A stretch of DNA of 13,269 bases, taken from positions 1-13,269 of the forward strand of contig CAMWYI010000034.1 in the NCBI GenBank assembly GCA_947178455.1. The letters run 5' to 3'. Below are positions 7,307 through 13,269 of this stretch, piece after piece (position 1 is the stretch's first letter; every line of letters begins with the position of its first letter). This DNA comes from an uncultured Alistipes sp. Lineage in GTDB: Bacteria > Bacteroidota > Bacteroidia > Bacteroidales > Rikenellaceae. A program made the position numbers and the translations under genes. The notes below the pieces were generated by a model that was not told the DNA's origin, ran no database searches, and saw nothing but the letters and a program-made list of their open reading frames with translations.

Positions 7307-8683
7307 ATGAAATACGATATTATCGTCGTAGGAAGCGGCCCGGGCGGCTATGTGGCAGCCATACGGGCGGCTCAATTAGGAAAGAAAGTCGCGCTCGTCG
7401 AACGGGCGGAACCCGGCGGGGTGTGCCTCAACTGGGGGTGCATCCCGACCAAAGCCCTGCTGAAAAGCGCGCAAGTCTATCAATACTGCACGGCAGCCGA
7501 ACATTACGGCGTGGAGTGCGCCGGTGAAATCCGTCCGAATCTGGAAAAAATCGTCGCACGGTCGCGCGGCGTGGCCGAAACGATGTCGAAAGGCATCCGA
7601 TTCCTGCTCGATAAGAACGGAATCGAGTCGATTCAAGGTTTCGGACGCATCACGGCCCCCGGCCATATAGAAGTCGAGGGCACGGACTACGAAGCAGAGC
7701 ACATCGTACTGGCAACCGGCGCTCGCCCGCGCGAAATGCCGTTCATGCCGGTAGACGGCGAGCACGTCATTACCTCGAAACAAGCGCTGACGCTTACAAA
7801 ACTGCCGCAGTCGATGATTGTCGTCGGTTCAGGAGCTATCGGCAGCGAGTTCGCATGGTTCTATGCCGCACTGGGCGTGAAAGTTACCGTCATCGAATAC
7901 CTGCCGCGCATGATGCCGCTCGAAGACGAAGAGGTGTCGAAAACGATGGAGCGGGCATTCCGCAAACTGCGCGCGACGGTGCTCACCTCGACGACCGTCA
8001 AGCAGGTTACGGTCGCACCGGACGGCATCTGTCACGTCGAAATCGAAGGCAAAAAAGGAGCGGAAACCCTCACGGCCGACGTCGTGCTGTCGGCGGTCGG
8101 CATTCAGGCGAACATCGAAGGTATCGGGCTGGAAACGGTCGGCGTAACGGTCGAACGCGGCAAAATCAAGGTCGACGAATACTACCGCACGAACGTGCCG
8201 AGTATCTATGCTATCGGCGACATCGTGGGAGGGCCTGCGCTGGCCCACGTCGCATCGGCCGAGGGCATCTGCTGCATCGAACACATCTGCGGGCTGAATC
8301 CCGAACCGGTCGACTACACGACGATTCCGTCGTGCATCTTCACCTCGCCGGAGGTGGCGTCGGTGGGCCTGACCGAAGAACAACTCCGAGAACAAGGCAT
8401 CGAGTACAAAGCGGGACGTTTCCCGTTCACAGCATCGGGCAAAGCGACCGCCGCAGGCGACCGCGACGGATTTATTAAATTGCTGTTCGGGGCGGACGAC
8501 CGGCTGCTGGGGGCCCACATGGTAGGGGCGAACGTCACGGAGATGCTGGCGGAACCGACGCTGGCCAAGATGCTGGGAGCAACGGCGCACCGCATCGCCC
8601 GCACGATTCACGCTCATCCGACCATGAACGAGGGCATCATGGAAGCCGCCGAAGCAGCGCTCGGAGCGGCAATCCACTTGTAA
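7307..8683 (+). CDS. lpdA: Dihydrolipoyl dehydrogenase (E3)
   Basis: FAD-dependent disulfide oxidoreductase that reoxidises dihydrolipoyl groups with NAD, serving 2-oxo-acid dehydrogenase complexes or the glycine cleavage system. Its 458 residues are a normal length. It shows the FAD-binding GSGPGGYVAAIRAAQLG (9-25), the redox pair C40-x4-C45 in GGVCLNWGCIPTK, the NAD-binding VVGSGAIGSEFAWFY (172-186), the second FAD segment YAIGDIVGGPALAHVA (301-316), and the C-terminal HAHPTMNEGIMEA (435-447) with catalytic H437 and E442. The active-site block confirms lipoamide dehydrogenase rather than glutathione or mercuric reductase. No E1, E2 or gcv gene is nearby, so its partner complex is unknown. 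It shares a transcript with the C69 peptidase, with no obvious functional link. Confidence 0.96.
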   Translation: MKYDIIVVGSGPGGYVAAIRAAQLGKKVALVERAEPGGVCLNWGCIPTKALLKSAQVYQYCTAAEHYGVECAGEIRPNLEKIVARSRGVAETMSKGIRFLLDKNGIESIQGFGRITAPGHIEVEGTDYEAEHIVLATGARPREMPFMPVDGEHVITSKQALTLTKLPQSMIVVGSGAIGSEFAWFYAALGVKVTVIEYLPRMMPLEDEEVSKTMERAFRKLRATVLTSTTVKQVTVAPDGICHVEIEGKKGAETLTADVVLSAVGIQANIEGIGLETVGVTVERGKIKVDEYYRTNVPSIYAIGDIVGGPALAHVASAEGICCIEHICGLNPEPVDYTTIPSCIFTSPEVASVGLTEEQLREQGIEYKAGRFPFTASGKATAAGDRDGFIKLLFGADDRLLGAHMVGANVTEMLAEPTLAKMLGATAHRIARTIHAHPTMNEGIMEAAEAALGAAIHL

Positions 8684-8732
8684 ATCGGTGCGAAAAAGCA
8701 CGGTCGAACGATTGAAGTTCGAGCCTATACCG

Positions 8733-8766
8733 ACGCCGGATGATTTTATGAGTCATCCGGCGTTTT
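8733..8766 (+). terminator. Hairpin terminator after lpdA
   Basis: An 11-bp perfect stem, ACGCCGGATGA (8733-8743) and TCATCCGGCGT (8753-8763), with a nine-base loop. A short T run follows at once (TTTT from 8763, then GTTG). It lies about 50 bases after the lpdA stop and closes the C69-lpdA transcript before the lipoprotein module. A smaller 6-bp hairpin (8704-8722) lies just upstream. Confidence 0.88.
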
Positions 8767-8863
8767 GTTGTCGAACACGCCCAAAACACGGTACGAATCC
8801 GCAAAAAAAGCCCGCGAACAGACGGTAAATCGAAAAAACAGGCCGTTTTTCGCCATAAAACAT

Positions 8864-8871
8864 TATCTTTG
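8864..8871 (+). promoter_or_regulatory. -7 promoter box of the lipoprotein module (TATCTTTG)
   Basis: TATCTTTG matches TAnnTTTG exactly, 44 bases before the ATG at 8916. It gives a predicted leader of about 40 bases, the longest of the promoters here. The -33 region holds a T run (8846-8850) but no TTTG at the right distance. The rest of the 232-base gap 8684-8915 contains the lpdA terminator and nothing else I can name. Confidence 0.6.
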
Positions 8872-8915
8872 CACTCGATAATTCGCAACCCGAATTTTTG
8901 ATAAAAACATAAGCA

Positions 8916-10991
8916 ATGAAGAAACTTTTTACCGATTTCCGAGCTCTGCTGCTTTTCTGCATTTTCGTGGGGGGGGGAATTTGTCTGACCGGCTGTACGG
9001 ATGACGACCTGACGAATCCCGATGAACGATACCCCGACGGACTTCCGATTCATCTGAAAACATCGGACTACAACAACCAGAATACCTACTACATGCTCAA
9101 CGACGATGAGCCGTCCACCGTCTTTTTCAACAATAACGAACGCAGTTTCTATGTCGACCAACCGATTCAGATGAGTATCGACAACGATTTGTTTTTTCAT
9201 CTGCGTTTCTATAGTCCCAGACCCTTGCCGAATGTCTCCATTTGGGCCAAAATCGACGGTTACGATGAGCAGTTCAAGTTGTTCTTCTTCGACAAGCTCA
9301 TGCCGTTCCAGCAGTTCATCATGCAAATTCCTCTTGCTACGCAAAACATGATGGCCGTGACGCGCAGCGGCAAGTCGATTCAAATCATGGCCAACCCGCA
9401 TCTGACCGCATCCAACTTCACGCTGGAAATAGAATGCGATGCTCCCTATTACAAAACGTTGCAGGACATCAAGACCCACTGGCGTGTTTGGTACAGCGAC
9501 TACAACCTTTCGGGCAACTGGGCCTATCCGCTTCGGGTCCACCATGCACGCGAAGCCGTAGCCTTGGCGCTGAACATGAGCTACATGTATTCGACGGATG
9601 AATTCGCCAAAGCCCTCAAAGAGTTCGGCCCGCTGCACAGCAATGCTCAAAAAACCGAAATCAACAAGGACGCGCTGCTGAAAAACATCCTCAACTTTTC
9701 AGGCCTTCGTGTCGGACACTGCACGTGGGTTTATGGTCTCGGAGGCGGAAATACATTCGGACTACACGGAACTATTTTCTATGAACACTATCCGGACGAT
9801 GCAAGCATCACGGAGACCATATACCATGAATTCGCCCATTGCATAGGTTACGGTCACGACGGCAATATGACCTATGAAAATACGGGGCCGGGCTGGATTA
9901 CACTCTGCCACAGAGTATATACTCAACTGGCTCGCGACAAGAAGCTGCCGGTCTATTCAGCTCGTTTCTTGAGCACCCGCCGGACCGCCACGACCAAATA
10001 CGACGACGAAGGTGGCAGCTACTACTCGCCGAAGTTCATCATCGAAGACCCCGAACTCGACGAAATCGACGGCGGACTGGAACGGGGTTTCGATTTTCTG
10101 AATACCGACTGGGGCGAGAAAGAGAATGCACCGGCCCTCTCGTTCAAACTCGACTACAACGGTGCTGAAACGGGCGAGAAAAACTTTATGCCGAACGGCA
10201 TCTACGTCTACGGAGACAAACTGTATGTGGCGAATCAAATCCGCCAAGCCAACTGGTCGTGGGATGTCTACAACCTCTCGTCAGGAAAACCTGTCCTTGA
10301 AAAGCGGTTCACCAAATGGACGAATCCCGACGGTAAGGAACAAACCATCGGCGAACCGATGGACATCCTCCGCTCGAACGGCAAAATCTATTTGGTCTGC
10401 GACAAAAATGGAGGTAACGCACTTTTCGCTTTCGATGCCGACACTTATGCTTGCACCCACAAAGTCAACATAGGTTATGGCGCTGTAGGTTTGGCGGCGG
10501 TCAAAGGTACAGTCTATGCCTATCGCGGCAATGTGAGGGCATTCCCCGAACACAACCTCGCCAACGGCTACATCGCATCGAGCGCCGCCTTGGACAGCCA
10601 CACCTATAATGCTATGACGGCCGACTACAACGGGAACATCTATGCCGTCGTCTACAACTCAAAGAAATTAATTCGGTTAGAGACCAAATACCAGCGAGCC
10701 GCCCGCCTGACCGCAGCTGCAGAACTGACGTTCGAGGCCAAACCGCTCGGTGCGGCATGGAGCGCCGACGGACGGCTGTTCGTCTCGTTCGAGGCAGCGA
10801 AGAATCAGACGGACATGAAATTCTGCGAAGTAGACCCGAAGAGCGGAAAAATCATCAAGGACTACACCACAATCGGCGACATCACGCTGCAAAATCCGGC
10901 GAAATGTCTGATTCGTCGCAACACGCTCTTCGTCGTCGACCGCGTCGGAGGATTGTGCATCTATGCGATACCGATGAGCGAACTGAAATAA
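8916..10991 (+). CDS. Surface lipoprotein with metzincin-like zinc protease domain and C-terminal beta-propeller
   Basis: A 691-residue predicted lipoprotein. The signal peptide ends in lipobox LTGC with lipidated C27. The following T-D-D-D resembles the acidic export tag that sends Bacteroidetes lipoproteins to the cell surface. Residues 30-180 look beta-rich and are unrecognised. Residues about 183-345 hold H304-E-F-A-H308-C-I-G-Y-G-H314, the HExxHxxGxxH zinc motif of metzincins, with E305 as catalytic base. M318-T-Y320 follows closely and could be a Met-turn. Residues about 422-690 contain repeated strand patterns such as DKLYVANQ, GKIYLVCDK, GTVYAYRG, NIYAVVYN, GRLFVSFE and NTLFVVDR, suggesting a beta-propeller of five or six blades. 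Substrate unknown. A nine-G run interrupts the signal-peptide codons, so expression may switch on and off. It pairs with the next gene, 23 bases downstream. Protease activity is inferred from the motif. Confidence 0.85.
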   Translation: MKKLFTDFRALLLFCIFVGGGICLTGCTDDDLTNPDERYPDGLPIHLKTSDYNNQNTYYMLNDDEPSTVFFNNNERSFYVDQPIQMSIDNDLFFHLRFYSPRPLPNVSIWAKIDGYDEQFKLFFFDKLMPFQQFIMQIPLATQNMMAVTRSGKSIQIMANPHLTASNFTLEIECDAPYYKTLQDIKTHWRVWYSDYNLSGNWAYPLRVHHAREAVALALNMSYMYSTDEFAKALKEFGPLHSNAQKTEINKDALLKNILNFSGLRVGHCTWVYGLGGGNTFGLHGTIFYEHYPDDASITETIYHEFAHCIGYGHDGNMTYENTGPGWITLCHRVYTQLARDKKLPVYSARFLSTRRTATTKYDDEGGSYYSPKFIIEDPELDEIDGGLERGFDFLNTDWGEKENAPALSFKLDYNGAETGEKNFMPNGIYVYGDKLYVANQIRQANWSWDVYNLSSGKPVLEKRFTKWTNPDGKEQTIGEPMDILRSNGKIYLVCDKNGGNALFAFDADTYACTHKVNIGYGAVGLAAVKGTVYAYRGNVRAFPEHNLANGYIASSAALDSHTYNAMTADYNGNIYAVVYNSKKLIRLETKYQRAARLTAAAELTFEAKPLGAAWSADGRLFVSFEAAKNQTDMKFCEVDPKSGKIIKDYTTIGDITLQNPAKCLIRRNTLFVVDRVGGLCIYAIPMSELK
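8969..8977 (+). repeat. Nine-G homopolymer inside the signal-peptide codons
   Basis: Nine consecutive G residues span codons 18-21 (V-G-G-G) between the hydrophobic core and the lipobox. Losing one G would put a TGA stop four codons after the tract; gaining one would put a TGA about nine codons after it. Such G tracts are classic slipped-strand switches in other bacteria. Other G runs noticed in the window are about five bases. Confidence 0.9.
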
Positions 10992-11014
10992 AATCTGCTA
11001 AATCCGATAAAACG

Positions 11015-12178
11015 ATGAAATCCTATATTTATCCCATTCTGTTGTTGGCCTGCGGAATTTTCGCCGCACGATGCACCAAATCGACCGATGCGGCGCCCGT
11101 CGACCCGGACAACCAAAACTACACCAGCTACTGGTATTACTGTTACGAAGCTGTCAGTGTCATCAACCACGAGGCAGTGGGGCTGACCGCTGCCGACGAG
11201 TTCAAACCTCGAACCGTGGCCGATCGCGGCGATACACTTTTCGTGGCGAATGCGGGTACGGGCGGCTACAGCCTGATTCTATACTCGAAGAAAAACAAAC
11301 GAGCCCTCTCCACGATAAAAACGTGGACGTTCAACAATGCAGAAAAGAACTTCGGCAGCCAAATCGAAGCCATCGTACCGACGAACGATCGGCTCTATGT
11401 AGCCGAACGGAACTCACGTGTCCACGTATTCTTGCTTCCCGACATGCAGTATTACTCCTGCGTCGGCAACGGAGACTATAACGGGCCTGTATTCCAAGCG
11501 CAAGCGATAGCCGTGACAAACGGAATGCTCTTCACCCGCAGCAAGGACGGCAAGATCCGTTTCTTCAAAGAATCGGACATCAAACCGGAAAACTACCAAA
11601 CGCTCAAATACCTCCGACAGGCCGGACCCGGTGCAGGCAATTCGAGCAACAACGATTTCGCAACCCATTACATGGAGGTCGATAAAGAGGGTCATATCAT
11701 GCTGACCGGCTACGAGGCCAAGTCGATTCGCGTACTCGACCCCTCGCTAATCGACGACAACTTCAAGAGCGGTACCAATATCGACATCAATGACCTTACA
11801 TGGTCGCTGCCATTCAAACCCAAAACGTTTGCGACGGATTCGGTGCGCATGTTCGCCACCGGAGACAACGACAACCTCAATGTCTACGACTACGAAAAGA
11901 AAGAGTGGGTCAAGAAATTCAAAGGCCTTAAAGGGTACACGCTATCCAAGCCGGAACGCATCTACAAAGGAGCCGACGGCTTATTCTGGGTCTCGGACGT
12001 CACCAAAAACGCTGTGATACAAATGGGTGTATTCAGGGGCGAAATCCGCGAATATGCCCGCATAAACGACCGCCTCTTCGAGGTGAAATCCGCTATGACC
12101 CGTCACGGTCAAGAGCAAGAAACTTTCGTCGTCGATATTGCGACGCACGAAATCGTCGACCCGTCGGAACTGGAATAA
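11015..12178 (+). CDS. Exported beta-propeller-like protein, probable lipoprotein
   Basis: A 387-residue exported protein that I cannot assign to a named family. The N-terminus MKSYIYPILLLACGIFAARC is a signal sequence. Either C20 (after A-A-R, an unusual lipobox) or C13 (good lipobox LLAC, but a very short signal) could carry lipid. The rest shows repeated blade-like strands: DTLFVANAG, DRLYVAERNSRVHVFLL, GMLFTRSKDGKIRFF, HIMLTGYEAKSIRVLD, RMFATGDNDNLNVYDY and GLFWVSDVTKNAVIQM. This fits a propeller of six or seven blades filling almost the whole mature protein. The patterns resemble those in the C-terminal third of the upstream gene, so the two may share ancestry. No catalytic motif is visible; a binding or partner role is the likely guess. 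I start at 11015 because the signal peptide begins there; earlier in-frame codons lie within the upstream gene. Confidence 0.8.
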   Translation: MKSYIYPILLLACGIFAARCTKSTDAAPVDPDNQNYTSYWYYCYEAVSVINHEAVGLTAADEFKPRTVADRGDTLFVANAGTGGYSLILYSKKNKRALSTIKTWTFNNAEKNFGSQIEAIVPTNDRLYVAERNSRVHVFLLPDMQYYSCVGNGDYNGPVFQAQAIAVTNGMLFTRSKDGKIRFFKESDIKPENYQTLKYLRQAGPGAGNSSNNDFATHYMEVDKEGHIMLTGYEAKSIRVLDPSLIDDNFKSGTNIDINDLTWSLPFKPKTFATDSVRMFATGDNDNLNVYDYEKKEWVKKFKGLKGYTLSKPERIYKGADGLFWVSDVTKNAVIQMGVFRGEIREYARINDRLFEVKSAMTRHGQEQETFVVDIATHEIVDPSELE

Positions 12179-12194
12179 CCCAGCCCGAATACAA

Positions 12195-12235
12195 CGAAGA
12201 ACCGGAATCGAACAATCCTCGATTCCGGTTCTTCG
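12195..12235. terminator. Hairpin between the lipoprotein module and truA
   Basis: A perfect 17-bp inverted repeat, CGAAGAACCGGAATCGA (12195-12211) and its complement (12219-12235), with a seven-base loop. It lies between two convergent genes, 17 bases after one stop and 15 bases before the other. Neither strand has a following T run, so it may end transcripts weakly or mainly protect 3' ends. Confidence 0.7.
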
Positions 12236-12250
12236 CATATCAACCTCTAC

Positions 12251-13015
12251 TTAATAAAAAGTTTTACGCTCGAAAATCTCGGCAGGGTAGCGGACGTCGC
12301 TCAAAAAAAGCCCCTGCGCAGGAGCGCCGCCGCTCGACCGCGACAAATCGCGCGCAGCAATGATTTCGCGGAACTGCTCGGGCGTATAACGTCCGCGACC
12401 GACATCGACCAGCGTTCCGACGATAGCCCGCACCATGTTGCGCAAAAAACGGTCGGCCCGAATCGTGAAACACAAAGTGCCGGAGGGTTCCACTCGCCAT
12501 TCGGCCTGCACGATATGGCAAATGTTCGTGCGATTGTTCGAGTTGAGTTTGGCGAACGATGTGAAATCGTCGAACTCCGACAAGGCAGCGGCCGCTTCGT
12601 TCATCCGCCCGACGTCCAGCGGCACATAATACTGCCATGAACCGCCCCGCGTAAAGGGATTTTTGTGCGGCTCGATGAAATAACGGTATTCGCGTTCGCG
12701 GGCACTGAATCGGGCATGCGCACCCTCCGGCACCGGCGTCAAGGTTCCGACCGCAATATCGGGCGGCAACAGAAAATTCAGTTTGTAGAGCAACTGCACG
12801 CGGTCGGCGAGCGGTTTTTCGACGTCGAAATGGGCCACATAATACGAAGCATTGACCCCCGTATCGGTACGTCCGGCACCGGTCACCTCGACGGATGTCC
12901 GCAAGAGGGTAGACAAAGCCTGTTCGAGCGTCTGCTGCACGGTCGGCTGGTCGGGCTGTCGCTGCCACCCGCAATAGGCGGCCCCGTCGTATCTCAATTC
13001 AGCAAAATAGCGCAT
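12251..13015 (-). CDS. truA: tRNA pseudouridine(38-40) synthase
   Basis: Converts uridines 38-40 in the tRNA anticodon stem-loop to pseudouridine, in the cytoplasm. The 254 residues are a normal length. The N-terminus MRYFAELRYDGAAYCGWQRQ is typical of TruA. The catalytic aspartate is D51 in GAGRTDTGVNA. Other family segments are YKLNFLLPPDIAV, REREYRYFI, FTSFAKLNSNN, and FLRNMVRAIVGTLVDVGRG near the C-terminus. An in-frame ATG also exists at 13138, but the added 41 residues do not look like TruA and a -7 promoter box sits within them, four bases before the ATG at 13015. That box fixes the start. The gene is transcribed alone towards the hairpin shared with the lipoprotein module. Confidence 0.96.
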   Translation of the reverse strand: MRYFAELRYDGAAYCGWQRQPDQPTVQQTLEQALSTLLRTSVEVTGAGRTDTGVNASYYVAHFDVEKPLADRVQLLYKLNFLLPPDIAVGTLTPVPEGAHARFSAREREYRYFIEPHKNPFTRGGSWQYYVPLDVGRMNEAAAALSEFDDFTSFAKLNSNNRTNICHIVQAEWRVEPSGTLCFTIRADRFLRNMVRAIVGTLVDVGRGRYTPEQFREIIAARDLSRSSGGAPAQGLFLSDVRYPAEIFERKTFY

Positions 13016-13019
13016 GAGG

Positions 13020-13027
13020 CAAAGGTA
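13020..13027 (-). promoter_or_regulatory. -7 promoter box of truA (TACCTTTG)
   Basis: On the - strand this reads TACCTTTG, an exact TAnnTTTG match, followed by CCTC and then the truA ATG. The four-base spacing is the same as at yggS and predicts a leaderless or nearly leaderless message. No clear -33 element was found. Confidence 0.65.
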
Positions 13028-13165
13028 CGAAATTTCGGCGAGGGCGAGGCATCGGGAACGAGATTTCAAACTGCCGACGCAATTCAACGAAACCGCAAGC
13101 GCACGAAACCGGCCGTCCGCAGATAATTCGTCGCCCATAATAACGGAATTTTTGTGTAAAATTCC

Positions 13166-13173
13166 TATCTTTG
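13166..13173 (+). promoter_or_regulatory. -7 promoter box of dapB (TATCTTTG)
   Basis: TATCTTTG matches TAnnTTTG exactly and lies 53 bases before the dapB ATG. TTTTTG (13149-13154) lies 11 bases upstream, closer than the usual -33 element, so I do not count it. The 211-base gap 13016-13226 otherwise holds only the divergent truA promoter. Confidence 0.6.
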
Positions 13174-13226
13174 CATGAATCTACTCGTCTCGTACGAACG
13201 GGGCGGGAATCCTGAATTGCGGAGAC

Positions 13227-13269
13227 ATGAAAGCAGCCATCATCGGATACGGAAAAATGGGGCGGGAAA
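13227..13269 (+). CDS. dapB: 4-hydroxy-tetrahydrodipicolinate reductase, N-terminal start (partial)
   Basis: Only 14 codons lie in the window, reading MKAAIIGYGKMGRE. This is the first strand and dinucleotide-binding GYGKMG loop of Bacteroidetes DapB, the NAD(P)H-dependent reductase of lysine and diaminopimelate synthesis. The call rests on this short motif and could in principle be another Rossmann-fold oxidoreductase. A GGAG at 13221-13224 is too close to the ATG to be a normal ribosome site. The gene has its own promoter box upstream and continues beyond the window. Confidence 0.72.
   Translation, partial: MKAAIIGYGKMGRE

Noticed and set aside
5615..7375. A 586-codon open frame on the - strand opposite the C69 peptidase gene
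   Set aside because: Its translation has no family motifs and lies fully opposite a gene with strong homology. Long antisense frames are expected in G+C-rich coding DNA of this bias.
8704..8722. Small hairpin just upstream of the lpdA terminator
   Set aside because: The stem is only six base pairs with a seven-base loop and no T run, so it is likely chance next to the stronger terminator.
8637..9650. A 337-codon - strand frame across the lpdA end, intergenic region and lipoprotein start
   Set aside because: It runs through a clear terminator and promoter used by the + strand, and its translation has no motif.
13016..13138. Longer truA start at 13138
   Set aside because: The 41 extra residues do not resemble TruA, and the -7 box four bases before the ATG at 13015 fixes a later start.
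13175..13269. Upstream open frame starting one base after the dapB -7 box and overlapping the dapB start out of frame
   Set aside because: Its ATG lies at or before the predicted transcription start, and the translation has no regulatory-leader features; it is cut by the window end, so it cannot be judged further.
1..13269. CRISPR arrays, insertion sequences, attachment sites, tRNA or rRNA genes
   Set aside because: No regularly spaced repeats, transposase or integrase motifs, or cloverleaf and rRNA-like sequence were seen on either strand.

Overview
The window looks like a chromosomal segment of a G+C-rich member of the Bacteroidetes, most like Alistipes or a related Rikenellaceae genus. 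This rests on three observations: repeated TAnnTTTG promoter boxes (the Bacteroidetes -7 element), genes without good Shine-Dalgarno sites, and protein families at home in this phylum (DUF3109, exported C69 dipeptidase, acidic-tagged lipoproteins). The genus is inferred. No tRNA, rRNA, CRISPR array, insertion sequence or integrase was seen.

Region 1 (1-4162, + strand) is a tightly packed operon: the tail of yicC, gmk, a nadD fused to a TPR-like tail, ddl, a cysteine-rich DUF3109 protein, and an exported M23/LysM peptidase. Gaps are at most 7 bases and two gene pairs overlap by ATGA. It joins guanine-nucleotide, NAD and peptidoglycan functions and ends at a strong 16-bp hairpin shared with the convergent yggS.

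Region 2 (4183-8766) holds yggS on the - strand, a divergent GNAT acetyltransferase, then a two-gene unit of an exported C69 dipeptidase and a dihydrolipoyl dehydrogenase, closed by a clear hairpin terminator.

Region 3 (8767-12235) is the most unusual part. It is a two-gene surface module: a 691-residue lipoprotein with a metzincin-type HExxHxxGxxH zinc site and a predicted C-terminal beta-propeller, followed by a 387-residue exported propeller-like protein. Its DNA is visibly less G+C-rich than its surroundings. The first gene has a run of nine G inside its signal-peptide codons, where gain or loss of one G would stop translation at once. This suggests a phase-variable surface protease with a partner. 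I do not recognise a named system here.

Region 4 (12251-13269) returns to housekeeping genes: truA on the - strand and, divergent from it, the first 14 codons of dapB. yggS and truA share one promoter layout, with the -7 box ending exactly four bases before the ATG, which implies leaderless or nearly leaderless mRNAs.
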